NCBI GenBank assembly: GCA_945925985.1
Contig: CAMELV010000010.1
Span: 52,894 to 116,893, forward strand
Direction of reading: 5' to 3'
DNA from: Comamonas sp. lk
Lineage (GTDB): Bacteria > Pseudomonadota > Gammaproteobacteria > Burkholderiales > Burkholderiaceae_C
Length of the DNA: 64,000 bases
Positions within the stretch are counted from its first letter, which is position 1. Every line of letters begins with the position of its first letter. A program made the position numbers and the translations under genes. The notes under the pieces were generated by a model. That model saw nothing but the letters and a program-made list of their open reading frames with translations. It did not search any database and was not told the DNA's origin. Positions 34,187 through 43,238 of this stretch are shown in pieces.

Positions 34187-35443
34187 ATGATTTCTTTTTT
34201 TGACGCCCTGGAAACACGCGAGCCCGCCGAGCGCGAGGCCGCACTGATGACCGCCTTGCCAAAGCAGGTGGCCCATGCCAAGCAGGCCTCGGCCGCGCTG
34301 GCGCAGATTCTGTCGGCGGTGGACCCGGCTGACGTGACCAGCCGGCAGGCGCTGGCCCAGCTGCCGGTGACGCGCAAGCACGAACTGCTGGAGCGCCAGC
34401 AGGCCAGCCGCGCCGTGGCCGGCGGTGATGTGTTTGGTGGCTTCAGCACCCTGGGCTACGGCGCGCAGATGCCCCGCCTGTTTGCCAGCCCTGGCCCAAT
34501 TTACGAGCCTGAAGGGTCGGGCCGCGACTACTGGCGTATGGCACGTGCCATCTTTGCGGCCGGTTTTCGCCCGGGCGAGCTGATCCACAACTGCTTCAGC
34601 TACCACTTTGTGCCGGCAGGCTCGATGATGGAGTCGGGCGCCCATGCGCTGGGCTGCACCGTGTTTGCCGGCGGCACCGGCCAGACCGAGCAGCAGGTGC
34701 AGGCCATGGCGCAGCTGCAGCCCGCCGGCTACATTGGCACGCCCAGCTTCCTCAAGATCATTGTCGAAAAGGCTGCCGAGATGGGCGTGGCCCTGCCCAG
34801 TGTGAGCAAGGCCATGTTTGGCGGCGAGGCGTATCCGCCCTCGTTGCGCGACTGGTTTGCCGCGCGCGGCATTGCCGGCTACCAGTGCTATGCCACTGCC
34901 GATGTCGGCTCGATCGCTTTTGAAACCGCCGCGCGCGAGGGTCTGGTGCTGGACGAGGGCGTGATTGTGGAGATCGTGCGCCCCGGCACCGGCGATCCGG
35001 TGGCCGATGGCGAAGTGGGCGAGGTGCTGGTGACCAGCCTGAACCCGGTCTACCCGCTGATTCGCTTTGGCACGGTTGATCTGTCTGCCGTGCTGGCCGG
35101 GCCCTGCCCAACCGGGCGCACCAACACCCGCATCAAGGGCTGGATGGGGCGGGCCGACCAGACCACCAAGATCCGCGGCATGTTTGTGCACCCGGCCCAG
35201 GTGGATGCCATTGCCAAGCGCTTCCCCGAGGTGGCGCGGGCACGCCTGGTGGTGACCGGTGAAATGGCCAACGACGCCATGACGCTCAAGGTCGAGACCG
35301 CCGGTGAACCAGCAGCGTTGGCCAGCCGCATTGGCGAAGCCATTCGCGACATCACCAAACTGCGCGGCGAGGTCGAGCTGCTGCCGCTGGGCAGCCTGCC
35401 CAACGACGGCAAGGTGATTGAAGACGCCCGGAGTTACAAATAG
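34187..35443 (+). CDS. PaaK-like AMP-binding protein (phenylacetate-CoA ligase family) with altered P-loop
   Basis: About 418 residues of the PaaK/CoF-like ANL group. The adenylation core (AMFGGEAYPPSLRDWFAARG, YPLIRFGTVDLS) and a C-terminal AMP-binding_C-like domain (TKIRGMFVHPAQVDAI, VELLPLGSLPNDGKVIED) are recognisable. The usual SSGTTGxPT phosphate loop is replaced by LFASPGPIYEPEG, and the catalytic lysine near the end is also in an unusual context. The enzyme may still bind acyl-adenylate, or it may have lost ligase activity. It is the last gene of the operon. ATG 34187 is preferred to a TTG six bases earlier. Confidence 0.82.
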   Translation: MISFFDALETREPAEREAALMTALPKQVAHAKQASAALAQILSAVDPADVTSRQALAQLPVTRKHELLERQQASRAVAGGDVFGGFSTLGYGAQMPRLFASPGPIYEPEGSGRDYWRMARAIFAAGFRPGELIHNCFSYHFVPAGSMMESGAHALGCTVFAGGTGQTEQQVQAMAQLQPAGYIGTPSFLKIIVEKAAEMGVALPSVSKAMFGGEAYPPSLRDWFAARGIAGYQCYATADVGSIAFETAAREGLVLDEGVIVEIVRPGTGDPVADGEVGEVLVTSLNPVYPLIRFGTVDLSAVLAGPCPTGRTNTRIKGWMGRADQTTKIRGMFVHPAQVDAIAKRFPEVARARLVVTGEMANDAMTLKVETAGEPAALASRIGEAIRDITKLRGEVELLPLGSLPNDGKVIEDARSYK

Positions 35444-35577
35444 GTGAGATTCAACTTGGAATGGTTGACTTGCGATAAGCTGGCGGCCAATCGTCGCCGG
35501 CCTAGGTAGTTTCCGCATTGCGCGCAAGGCCTGGCCTCGCTAACCTTTGATGTGTTTGTTTAAATTGGAGATTTGAC

Positions 35578-36561
35578 ATGAAACGTTTGTTGGTTCTTGC
35601 TGCTGCTACCGCCGCCCTGTTTGCCCAGGCTCAAACCTACCCCGGCACCAAGCCGATCACCCTGGTGGTGCCTTTCGCCGCTGGTGGTCCAACCGATCTG
35701 GTGGCCCGCCAACTTGGCGAAGCGATGCGCAAAACCCTGCCTGGCAGCAACTTTGTGGTGGAAAACGTCAACGGCGCCGGCGGCACCATTGGTGCCACCA
35801 AGGTGGCCCGCGCTGCACCGGACGGCCACACTCTGCTGGTCTGGCATATTGGCATGGCGGCCACCGCCGGCCTGTACCGCAAGCTGCAGTACAAACCGCT
35901 GGAAGATTTTGAGTACCTGGGCATGATCAACGACGTGCCCATGACCCTGATTGGCAAGCCACAACTGCCCGCCAATACCTACCGCGACTTTGAGAACTAC
36001 ATCCGGGCCAACGGCGGCGCGCTCAACATTGCCCACGCTGGCCTGGGCTCGGCCTCGCACCTGTGCGGCCTGATGTGGCAGTCTGCGGTGAATGCCAAAG
36101 AGGCCATGACCACCATTCCTTTCAACGGCACGGCCCCGGCCATGACCGCCCTGATGGGCGGCCAGGTTGATCTGATGTGCGACCAGACCACCAACACCAC
36201 CCAGCAAATTGAGGCCGGCCGCGTCAAAGCTTTTGCCGTCACCACGGCCGGCCGCCTGAACAACCACAAGCTGCTCAAAGACTACCCATCGCTGCAGGAA
36301 ATGGGCCTCAAAGGCTTCAACCTGACGGTGTGGCACGGCATGTACGCGCCCAAAGGCACGCCGCCCGCTGTCCTGAAACAACTCAATGACGCCATGAAAG
36401 CGGCGCTGAAAGACCCCGAGTTCATCCAACGGCAAGAAGCCTTGGGCGCCGTGGTGGTCACCGACAAGCGCGTGGACCCGGAAGGCCACAAGGCCTATGT
36501 CACAGCTGAGATCGCCAAACTCAGGCCGGCGATCGAGGCTGCTGGCAAGTTTGCCGACTAA
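35578..36561 (+). CDS. Bug-family (TctC-like) solute-binding protein
   Basis: A 327-residue exported receptor with signal peptide MKRLLVLAAATAALFAQAQ. The Bug pattern TLVVPFAAGGPTDLVARQL is followed by ENVNGAGGTIGATKVARAAPDG. Two cysteines (HLCGLMW and LMCDQTT) lie in the ligand region, which is uncommon. The gene follows the ligase/ABC operon after 134 bp and is followed after three bases by another Bug gene, with no transporter membrane parts. Confidence 0.9.
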   Translation: MKRLLVLAAATAALFAQAQTYPGTKPITLVVPFAAGGPTDLVARQLGEAMRKTLPGSNFVVENVNGAGGTIGATKVARAAPDGHTLLVWHIGMAATAGLYRKLQYKPLEDFEYLGMINDVPMTLIGKPQLPANTYRDFENYIRANGGALNIAHAGLGSASHLCGLMWQSAVNAKEAMTTIPFNGTAPAMTALMGGQVDLMCDQTTNTTQQIEAGRVKAFAVTTAGRLNNHKLLKDYPSLQEMGLKGFNLTVWHGMYAPKGTPPAVLKQLNDAMKAALKDPEFIQRQEALGAVVVTDKRVDPEGHKAYVTAEIAKLRPAIEAAGKFAD

Positions 36562-36564
36562 GCC

Positions 36565-37575
36565 ATGGCTGCGCAGTCAGGTGCTTTTAGGGCACTAGCC
36601 CTTGTCGCTCTTGGGGTTGTTGCTATTTTTTTAGTAGCAACTCCAGCTTTGGCGCAAAGCGCCTGGCCCAGCAAAACGGTGAAGATCGTGGTGCCGTTTG
36701 CCCCCGGCGGCACCACCGACATCCTGGCACGGGCGATTGCGCCTGAGCTGGGCAAAGCCTTTGGCCAGGCCTTTGTCGTTGAAAATCGGGGCGGCGCTGG
36801 AGGCAACATTGGTGCCGAGCAGGTCGCCAAAGCCCCGGCTGACGGCTACACCCTGTTGATGGGCACGGTCGGTACACACGGTATCAACAAGTCCCTGTAC
36901 GCCAAGCTCGCCTTTGATCCGCAAAAAGACTTTGCACCCATCACCCTGGTCGCCGGCGTGCCGAACGTGATGGTGATGAACACCGAACGGGCGCGCCAAC
37001 TGGGCATCAACACGGTGCCCGATTTCATCCAGTACGCGCGCAACCAGTCGGCGGGCTTTAACATGGCCTCCAGTGGCAATGGCACGTCCATCCACCTGGC
37101 GGGCGAATTGTTCAAGTCCATGACCGGCGTGTCCATGACGCACATCCCCTACACCGGTTCTGCCCCCGCCTTGCTGGGGCTGGTGTCGGGCCAGGTCGAT
37201 GTGATGTTTGACAACCTGCCCTCGGCCATGGCCCTGATCAAGGCTGGCAAGCTCAAAGCCTTTGCAGTGACCAGCGCGCAGCGCTCTGCCGCCATGCCCG
37301 AGCTGCCCACTCTGGAGGAAGCCGGCCAGCTGAAGGGTTTTGAGGCCAGCAGCTGGTTTGGCCTTTTGGCGCCAGCTGGTACGCCAGCCGATGTGGTCGG
37401 CCGCTTGCAGCAGGAAACCGCCAAGGCGCTTAATTCGCCTGAGATTAAGGAGAAGCTGTTGGCGCAGGGCGCCATTCCCAGCGGCAACACGCCCCAGCAA
37501 TTTGCTGCGCTGATCGATGCCGAGATAAAAAAATGGGCGGTCGTGGTCAAGGCATCGGGCGCGCGGGTCGACTGA
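36565..37575 (+). CDS. Bug-family (TctC-like) solute-binding protein with repeat-derived signal peptide
   Basis: A 336-residue exported receptor. The mature domain is normal (VKIVVPFAPGGTTDILARAIAPELG, ENRGGAGGNIGAEQVAKAPADGYTL). The N-terminus is odd: residues 7-26 (FRALALVALGVVAIFLVATP), the whole hydrophobic core of the signal peptide, are encoded by a reverse copy of the dispersed ~55 bp repeat (36584-36643). Cleavage is expected after ATPALA. It is three bases downstream of the preceding Bug gene and probably arose by tandem duplication followed by replacement of the 5' end (inference). Confidence 0.9.
   Translation: MAAQSGAFRALALVALGVVAIFLVATPALAQSAWPSKTVKIVVPFAPGGTTDILARAIAPELGKAFGQAFVVENRGGAGGNIGAEQVAKAPADGYTLLMGTVGTHGINKSLYAKLAFDPQKDFAPITLVAGVPNVMVMNTERARQLGINTVPDFIQYARNQSAGFNMASSGNGTSIHLAGELFKSMTGVSMTHIPYTGSAPALLGLVSGQVDVMFDNLPSAMALIKAGKLKAFAVTSAQRSAAMPELPTLEEAGQLKGFEASSWFGLLAPAGTPADVVGRLQQETAKALNSPEIKEKLLAQGAIPSGNTPQQFAALIDAEIKKWAVVVKASGARVD
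36584..36643 (-). repeat. Dispersed ~55 bp repeat, copy C, inside a signal peptide
   Basis: Read on the minus strand it holds TTGCTACTAAAAAAATAGCA followed by GACAAGGGCTAG, the shared layout. It lies in frame at the start of the Bug gene at 36565. Confidence 0.7.
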
Positions 37576-37590
37576 ATCCGGTTCAGCCCC

Positions 37591-37926
37591 TCAGACGCCC
37601 CAGACGATGTCCTTGTCAGCCTTCTGGCAGCGGCGCAACATCTCGATGAAGGGCAGGGCGCGCTGACGCAGCCCAATGGCCTCAAAGCGCGGCGGTGCTT
37701 TTTGTAGCCTCAGTGCCTCGGCCAAAGCCGCTTGCTGGTCCGCTTCTTCGCGCGCCACGGCGGCCTGCAGCGCCACAATCGCGGCGGCCATCTGCTCTGG
37801 CAGGATGATGCCCTTGTCGCCGCTCCCCGGCGTCGTGTTCTTGCCGATGATCTCAAGCACCCGCCGGCCGTTGGCCTGCAGCATGATCAGGTCGCCGGCG
37901 GCTTTGGATTTGAATTTGTAGAGCAT
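37591..37926 (-). CDS. DUF1840-type protein
   Basis: 111 residues beginning MLYKFKSKAAGDLIMLQANG, which is the DUF1840 signature of beta- and gammaproteobacteria. A helical, Ala/Gln-rich middle (AIVALQAAVAREEADQQAALAEA) may form a coiled coil, and the end is REMLRRCQKADKDIVWGV-like (FIEMLRRCQKADKDIVWGV). Function unknown. The start at 37926 is chosen over an upstream in-frame ATG because it matches the family N-terminus. It lies ten bases downstream of the RIO kinase gene and is probably co-transcribed. Confidence 0.85.
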   Translation of the reverse strand: MLYKFKSKAAGDLIMLQANGRRVLEIIGKNTTPGSGDKGIILPEQMAAAIVALQAAVAREEADQQAALAEALRLQKAPPRFEAIGLRQRALPFIEMLRRCQKADKDIVWGV

Positions 37927-37936
37927 GGGGTTCACT

Positions 37937-38797
37937 TCAGTTGATGGTCTGCATCCGCAAGCGGCGTGCGGCGTCCTCGGCCCGTGCATCGTCAATTTCG
38001 CGCATCAGGCTGCGCACATCGACTGCGCCGTTCTTGGCCTTGAACTGGCCGCTCAGGCTCACGTCAGCGCTGAGCAGGCCGCGCTGGTACAGGTCCCAGA
38101 TCTCGGGGCCGTAGTGGGTTTGCAGCATTTCGGGGGCAAACTGGCCAAAAAAATCTCGCAGATTGGCTACGTCGCGAAGCAACATGCGCTGGGCATGGTT
38201 GTTACCGGCGGCGTCCACCGCCTGCGGCAGGTCGATGATGACCGGTACCGCTGCGCCGTCTTCGTGCCCGAGCAGGATGTTGAACTCCGACAGGTCGCCG
38301 TGCACGATGCCGGCACCCAGCATGCGAATCACTTCGCCCAGCAGGGTGGCGTGGTGGGCGCGCGCCTGTTCCGGGCTGAAGGCCACATCGTTCAGCCGTG
38401 GCGCAGCGTCGCCATGGGCGTCGGTCACCAGTTCCATCAGCAGCACGCCCTCGAAGAAGTTGTAGGGCTTGGGTACCCGCACGCCGGCGTCGGCCAGTCG
38501 GTACAGTGCGTCGACCTCGGCACTTTGCCAGGCTGCCTCTTGCGCTTGGCGGCCAAAGCGCGTGCCCTTGGCCATGGCCCGCGCCTGGCGCGAGTTTTTC
38601 ACCTTGCGGTTTTCGGTGTAGTCCACCGCTTGCCGAAAACTGCGCTGCGTCGCCTCTTTGTAGATCTTGGCGCAGCGGGTGTCGGTGCCGCAGCGCACCA
38701 CAAACACCTCAGCCTCCTTGCCACTCATCAGCTGGCGCACCACGCTGTCGATCAGCCCTTCTTCAACCAGGGTTTGCAGTCGGGCGGGGGCTTTCAT
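37937..38797 (-). CDS. RIO-type serine/threonine kinase
   Basis: 286 residues. Seen are the RIO nucleotide loop SGKEAEVFVV, the ATP lysine in CAKIYKE, the catalytic loop HGDLSEFNILL and the metal Asp in VIIDLPQAVD. This pattern follows RIO1/RIO2 (IDxPQ). Archaeal and eukaryotic RIO kinases act in small-subunit ribosome maturation. The role of bacterial ones is not settled. The ATG overlaps the VapC stop by four bases, so kinase and toxin-antitoxin are on one transcript. Confidence 0.9.
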   Translation of the reverse strand: MKAPARLQTLVEEGLIDSVVRQLMSGKEAEVFVVRCGTDTRCAKIYKEATQRSFRQAVDYTENRKVKNSRQARAMAKGTRFGRQAQEAAWQSAEVDALYRLADAGVRVPKPYNFFEGVLLMELVTDAHGDAAPRLNDVAFSPEQARAHHATLLGEVIRMLGAGIVHGDLSEFNILLGHEDGAAVPVIIDLPQAVDAAGNNHAQRMLLRDVANLRDFFGQFAPEMLQTHYGPEIWDLYQRGLLSADVSLSGQFKAKNGAVDVRSLMREIDDARAEDAARRLRMQTIN

Positions 38798-39216
38798 CGG
38801 TCGCCCCCCAGCACCTTGACCTGCGGGTTCCAGCCCGCTGTGTGGGCGCGTCGGGCAAACCGTTTGTCGTCAAAGGTGACCATGCTGGTGCAATGGCGGC
38901 ACGAGGCATGGTGCAGCGCATCAGCAAAGTCAAACCCCTGAGTCAATGCGGCGGTGGCCAGGTCCAGCGCCACCCGGTCTTCAATGTCCACGTTGGGCAT
39001 GCCGACCAGATGGTTCATCACGGCCTGCACTTCGCCCGGCGTGCTCTTGTAGTAGCCGCGCAACACCCATTCCAGTTCCAGCAGCACGGTTTTGCTGACA
39101 AACAGGCGCTTGCCACTTTCAAGCAACTGCCGGGCTGACTCGCTTTGCTGCCTGGAGGGTTCGTCACTGCTTTGAACAAAGTAACGGGCCAGAACGTTGG
39201 TGTCCAGGCCGATCAT
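38794..39216 (-). CDS. vapC: VapC-type PIN-domain ribonuclease toxin
   Basis: 140 residues. PIN acidic residues are in GLDTNVLARY (Asp5), LELEWVL (Glu) and FADALHHA (Asp), with the final FDDKRFAR Asp. These form the Mg-dependent RNase site. VapC toxins usually cut initiator tRNA or the 23S sarcin-ricin loop. The VapB-like antitoxin gene overlaps upstream by four bases, and the RIO kinase gene overlaps downstream by four bases. Confidence 0.9.
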   Translation of the reverse strand: MIGLDTNVLARYFVQSSDEPSRQQSESARQLLESGKRLFVSKTVLLELEWVLRGYYKSTPGEVQAVMNHLVGMPNVDIEDRVALDLATAALTQGFDFADALHHASCRHCTSMVTFDDKRFARRAHTAGWNPQVKVLGGDR

Positions 39217-39449
39217 GGCTCGCTCGCCACCAGGGTGGCAACGTCGAAATCAGGCGCAATGGCCGGGTGGCGGCTTGTAATCAGGCCAAAACCGCTGGTT
39301 CCGGGTTGGCGCAGGGCTGCGGCTGGGCGCAGGGCAATGTGGTCGCCTTCCACGGCAAATGTCACGGCCATGCCCTGCTTCAGGCCGAACTGTTGGCGCA
39401 CGTCGCGCGGAATGGTGACCTGCCCCTTGCTGGTGATGGTGGTTTGCAT
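39213..39449 (-). CDS. vapB: VapB-type antitoxin, AbrB/SpoVT fold
   Basis: 78 residues. The swapped-hairpin DNA-binding domain (TITSKGQVTIPRDVRQQFGLKQGMAVTFAVEGDHI) fills residues 3-40, and the C-terminal tail should wrap the toxin. A strong AAGGAG ribosome site precedes the ATG. The perfect palindrome 14-32 bp upstream of the start (39463-39481) fits autoregulation by the VapBC complex. Confidence 0.9.
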   Translation of the reverse strand: MQTTITSKGQVTIPRDVRQQFGLKQGMAVTFAVEGDHIALRPAAALRQPGTSGFGLITSRHPAIAPDFDVATLVASEP

Positions 39450-39462
39450 GGCGAACTCCTTG

Positions 39463-39481
39463 AGTATTACCGAGTAATACT
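39463..39481. promoter_or_regulatory. vapBC autoregulation operator candidate
   Basis: AGTATTAC-CGA-GTAATACT is a perfect 8-3-8 inverted repeat, 14 bp upstream of the vapB ATG and directly upstream of its ribosome site. Confidence 0.65.
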
Positions 39482-39523
39482 AGCACGTCGTCGGGGGCTT
39501 GACCGCAGCGAGGCACCAAACCC

Positions 39524-39551
39524 TTGACAGTCAATCGTTTAGGCCTAAACT
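39524..39551 (+). promoter_or_regulatory. Promoter and MarR operator of the aminobenzoyl-CoA operon
   Basis: TTGACA (39524-39529) and TAAACT (39546-39551) with a 16 bp spacer form a good sigma-70 promoter. The perfect 14 bp palindrome GTTTAGGCCTAAAC (39537-39550) overlaps the spacer and -10, as in repression by a MarR protein. The ATG at 39560 is only eight bases beyond the -10, so the mRNA would be leaderless or nearly so. Confidence 0.65.
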
Positions 39552-39559
39552 ATTGCCTC

Positions 39560-41872
39560 ATGAACATCCTCTGCATAGGCGGTGGCCCCGCCGGTCTGTA
39601 TTTCGCGCTGCTGATGAAGCTGCAAAACCCCGCCCACCGCATCACCGTGGTAGAGCGCAACAAGCCCTTTGACACCTTTGGCTGGGGCGTGGTGCTGTCG
39701 GACCAGACCCTGGACAACATGCGCGCGGCTGACCCGGTCACCGGCCAGCTGATTGGTGACGCGCTCAACCATTGGGACGACATCGAGGTGTTTTTCAAGG
39801 GCCGCAGCGTGCGCTCCACCGGCCACGGCTTTTGCGGCATCGGTCGCAAGCACCTGCTCAACATCCTGCAGGACCGCTGCCTGGCGCTGGGGGTGGAGTT
39901 GGTGTTTGAGGTTGATGTGTCGGACGATCAGGCCTTGGCGCAGCAGTACCAGGCTGATCTGGTGATTGCCAGCGACGGCCTGAACAGCCGCATCCGCAGC
40001 CGCTATGCCGACGTGTTCCAACCCGATATTGAGACCCGCGACTGCCGTTTTGTCTGGCTGGGCACCCACAAAACCTTTGACGCTTTCACCTTTGCTTTTG
40101 AGCAGACCGAACACGGCTGGTTTCAGGCCCATGCCTACAAGTTTGACGAGCACACCTCCACCTTTATCGTCGAGACACCCGAGGCGGTCTGGCAGGCGCA
40201 CGGTCTGGCAGCCATGAGCCAGGAGGAGGGCATCGCCTTTTGCGAGCGCCTGTTTGCCAAATACCTGGACGGGCAACCGCTGGTCAGCAATGCCAAGCAC
40301 CTGCGCGGCTCGGCCCAGTGGATCCAGTTTCCTCGTGTGGTCTGTAACACCTGGGTGCACCAGCTGCCGCTGCCCGGCGGAAAGGTGCCCCTGGTGCTGA
40401 TGGGCGACTCGGCCCACACCGCGCACTTCTCCATTGGCAGCGGCACCAAGCTGGCGGTGGAAGACGCGATCGACCTGGTCAATGAATTTGCAGCCAGCAC
40501 CGACGAGCTGGTGGCCGGCGCCGACCTGCTGCCGGTGCTGCAGCGCTACGAGGCGCGGCGCAGCGTGGAGGTGCTCAAGATTCAGAACGCCGCGCGCAAC
40601 TCGACCGAGTGGTTTGAGAACGTCACGCGCTACACCGGCATGGCCATCGAGCAGTTTGCCTACTCGCTGCTGACCCGTTCGCAGCGCATCAGCCACGAAA
40701 ACCTGCGCCTGCGCGACGCTGCCTGGCTCGGCGGCTACGAGGCCTGGCTGGCTGGTGGCAAGCGGGTGGCGCCCATGCTGCTGCCGCTGACGGTGCGGGA
40801 GCTGACCTTGAAGAACCGCATCGTGGTGTCGCCGATGGCGACCTACAGCGCGGTGGACGGCCTGGTGCAAGATTTTCATTTAGTGCACCTCGGTGCCCGC
40901 GCCCTGGGTGGCGCCGCGCTGGTGATGGTGGAGATGACCAGCCCCAGCCCCGAGGGCCGCATCACCCCCGGCTGCACGGGCCTGTGGAGCGAGGCGCAGG
41001 CGGCGGCCTTGCAGCGTATCGTGGCCTTTGTACATGGTCAGAGCAGCGCCGCCATCGGCCTGCAGCTGGGCCACAGTGGCGCCAAGGGCTCGACCCAGGT
41101 GGGTTGGGCGCAGGCCGACGAGCCGCTGCCCGAGCCCGGCGCCAACTGGCCGCTGCTGGCTGCCAGCGCCGTGCCCTACGGCCCGCAGAACCAGGTGCCG
41201 CAGGCCATGAGCCGGGCCGACATGGACCGCGTGCGAGACGAGTTTGTGGCCGCCACCCGTCGCGCGGCGCAAGCTGGTTTTGACTGGCTGGAGCTGCACT
41301 GTGCCCACGGCTACCTAATGTCGTCTTTCCTGACGCCGCTGACCAACCTGCGCACCGACGACTATGGCGGCAGCCTGGCCAACCGCTGCCGCTACCCGCT
41401 GGAGGTGTTCGCCGCCATGCGGGCTGTCTGGCCAGCGGCCAAGCCGATGAGCGTGCGCATTTCGGCGCACGACTGGGCGCCTGGCGGCAACACCGCCGAC
41501 GACGCGGTAGCCATGGCCCGGCTGTTCAAGGCCGCCGGCTGCGACGTGATCGACGTGTCCTCGGGCCAGACGACCCGCGCCGCGCGGCCGGTCTATGGCC
41601 GCATGTACCAGACGCCGTTTTCTGACCGCATCCGCAACGAGGTCGGCATCCAGACCATCGCGGTGGGCGCCATCACCGACGCCGACCAGGCCAACAGCAT
41701 CATTGCCGCCGGCCGGGCCGACCTGTGCGCGATCGCCCGCCCGCACCTGGCCGACCCGGCCTGGACCCTGCACGAAGCGGCCAAGCTGCAAAGCCGTGCC
41801 ATCGACTGGCCGCGCCCCTACCTGAGCGGGCGAGACCAGCTCTACCGCGAGATCGCCAAACAGAATGGATAA
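39560..41872 (+). CDS. Bifunctional 2-aminobenzoyl-CoA monooxygenase/reductase (FAD monooxygenase-OYE fusion)
   Basis: 770 residues in two enzymes. Residues 1-380 are a flavin monooxygenase of the salicylyl-CoA 5-hydroxylase type: GGGPAGLYF near the start and [24 protein letters not shown]. From about 410 there is an old-yellow-enzyme barrel ([55 protein letters not shown]). In Azoarcus the fused enzyme hydroxylates and dearomatises 2-aminobenzoyl-CoA with O2 and NADH. The neighbouring aminobenzoate-CoA ligase, enoyl-CoA hydratase and acyl-CoA dehydrogenase genes support that substrate over salicylyl-CoA. No ribosome site is visible, consistent with leaderless translation. Confidence 0.92.
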   Translation: MNILCIGGGPAGLYFALLMKLQNPAHRITVVERNKPFDTFGWGVVLSDQTLDNMRAADPVTGQLIGDALNHWDDIEVFFKGRSVRSTGHGFCGIGRKHLLNILQDRCLALGVELVFEVDVSDDQALAQQYQADLVIASDGLNSRIRSRYADVFQPDIETRDCRFVWLGTHKTFDAFTFAFEQTEHGWFQAHAYKFDEHTSTFIVETPEAVWQAHGLAAMSQEEGIAFCERLFAKYLDGQPLVSNAKHLRGSAQWIQFPRVVCNTWVHQLPLPGGKVPLVLMGDSAHTAHFSIGSGTKLAVEDAIDLVNEFAASTDELVAGADLLPVLQRYEARRSVEVLKIQNAARNSTEWFENVTRYTGMAIEQFAYSLLTRSQRISHENLRLRDAAWLGGYEAWLAGGKRVAPMLLPLTVRELTLKNRIVVSPMATYSAVDGLVQDFHLVHLGARALGGAALVMVEMTSPSPEGRITPGCTGLWSEAQAAALQRIVAFVHGQSSAAIGLQLGHSGAKGSTQVGWAQADEPLPEPGANWPLLAASAVPYGPQNQVPQAMSRADMDRVRDEFVAATRRAAQAGFDWLELHCAHGYLMSSFLTPLTNLRTDDYGGSLANRCRYPLEVFAAMRAVWPAAKPMSVRISAHDWAPGGNTADDAVAMARLFKAAGCDVIDVSSGQTTRAARPVYGRMYQTPFSDRIRNEVGIQTIAVGAITDADQANSIIAAGRADLCAIARPHLADPAWTLHEAAKLQSRAIDWPRPYLSGRDQLYREIAKQNG

Positions 41873-42386
41873 AGAGGCCCGACTGCAGGGCACCACGCCG
41901 GCCGAGCACCCCGAGGCGCTGCGGCTGTGGCTGCGCATGCTCACCTGCACCCAGCTGATTGAGACCCGAGTGCGTGCAGCCTTGCGCGAGCAGTTCGACA
42001 CCACCCTGCCGCGCTTTGACCTGATGGCGCAGCTAGAACGTGCGCCCGAGGGTCTGAAGATGAACGAGCTGTCGCGCCGCATGATGGTCACCGGCGGCAA
42101 CGTCACCGGCATCACCGACCAGTTGGTCAGCGAAGGGTTGGTGCAGCGCTTGGACGTGGCCGGCGACCGCCGGGCCTACCGGGTGCAACTCACCCCGGCT
42201 GGGCGGGCGCAATTTGCCGCCATGGCGCAGCAGCACGAGGTCTGGATCGTTGACGCCTTCGCCGCCCTGAGCGAGAAAGAGGTGGCCACCCTGCACCGGC
42301 TGCTAGGCCGGGTCAAGGCCAACAGCCAAACCGCCGTGCCCAGCCCGCCCGGCCCAAGCCCGCACTTATCTCTGGAGACTTCATGA
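41865..42386 (+). CDS. MarR family transcriptional regulator
   Basis: 173 residues. The winged helix lies at about 55-115 ([44 protein letters not shown]), ending in the wing [13 protein letters not shown]. It overlaps the monooxygenase gene by eight bases and the hydratase gene by four. In related pathways the ligand is the aryl-CoA, which releases the repressor. The GTTTAGGCCTAAAC site in the promoter of its own operon is the obvious target (inference). Confidence 0.9.
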   Translation: MDKEARLQGTTPAEHPEALRLWLRMLTCTQLIETRVRAALREQFDTTLPRFDLMAQLERAPEGLKMNELSRRMMVTGGNVTGITDQLVSEGLVQRLDVAGDRRAYRVQLTPAGRAQFAAMAQQHEVWIVDAFAALSEKEVATLHRLLGRVKANSQTAVPSPPGPSPHLSLETS

Positions 42387-43237
42387 CCCATTACATCGGC
42401 CCCGCCAACCCCATGCACGGCCAGTTCAAAGCCACCGCCAGCTACCAGGCCAGCCACTTTGCCTGGCAGTATGGGAATGGCGTGGGCACCATCACCTTGA
42501 ACCGGCCCGAGCGCAAGAACCCGCTCACCTTTGACTCGTACCACGAGCTGCGCACGCTGTTCCACGGTCTGCGCAGCAGCACCGACGTCAAGGCGGTGGT
42601 GGTCACCGGCGCCGGCGGCAACTTTTGCTCGGGTGGCGATGTGCACGAGATCATCGGCCCGCTCACCCGCATGACCATGCCCGAGCTGCTGGCCTTCACC
42701 CGCATGACCGGCGACCTGATCAAGGCCATGCGCGATTGCCCGCAGCCGGTCATTGGCGCTATTGATGGCATTTGCGCCGGTGCCGGAGCCATGATGGCGC
42801 TGGCCTGCGACATGCGGCTGGGCACGCCCAGCACAAAAACCGCGTTTTTGTTCACCCGGGTTGGCCTGGCCGGTGCCGACATGGGCGCCTGCGCCCTGCT
42901 GCCACGGCTGATCGGGCAGGGCCGTGCGTCTGAGCTGCTGTTCACCGGCCGCGCCATGAGCGCGCCTGAGGGCCTGGCCTGGGGCTTCTTCAACGCCCTG
43001 CATGAGCCGTCCGACGTGTTGTCCCGGGCGCAGGCGCTGGCGGCCGAGCTGGCCGCCGGGCCCACCTTTGCGCATGGCATGACCAAGACCATGCTGCAGC
43101 AGGAATGGTCCATGAGCATTGAGCAGGCGGTGGAGGCCGAGGCGCAGGCGCAGGCCATCTGCATGCAGACACAAGACTTTCGGCGCGCCTATGAAGCCTT
43201 TGCGGCCAAGCAAAAACCCATTTTTGGGGGCGACTGA
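42383..43237 (+). CDS. Enoyl-CoA hydratase/isomerase family protein
   Basis: A 284-residue crotonase-fold enzyme. The oxyanion-hole strands are [17 protein letters not shown] and [17 protein letters not shown], and [24 protein letters not shown] covers the catalytic helix region. It has an extended N-terminus of about 20 residues. In this operon it would hydrate the unsaturated C6-ring CoA ester left after dearomatisation, or open the ring. It is coupled to marR by four bases and to the acyl-CoA dehydrogenase by a one-base gap. Confidence 0.9.
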   Translation: MTHYIGPANPMHGQFKATASYQASHFAWQYGNGVGTITLNRPERKNPLTFDSYHELRTLFHGLRSSTDVKAVVVTGAGGNFCSGGDVHEIIGPLTRMTMPELLAFTRMTGDLIKAMRDCPQPVIGAIDGICAGAGAMMALACDMRLGTPSTKTAFLFTRVGLAGADMGACALLPRLIGQGRASELLFTGRAMSAPEGLAWGFFNALHEPSDVLSRAQALAAELAAGPTFAHGMTKTMLQQEWSMSIEQAVEAEAQAQAICMQTQDFRRAYEAFAAKQKPIFGGD

Positions 43238-43238
43238 G

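Noticed and set aside
33197..35527. A 776-codon open frame on the minus strand across the LivF and PaaK-like genes
   Set aside because: Its protein is His/Gly/Gln-rich low complexity, while the plus strand encodes well-conserved families. It is a by-product of high third-position GC.
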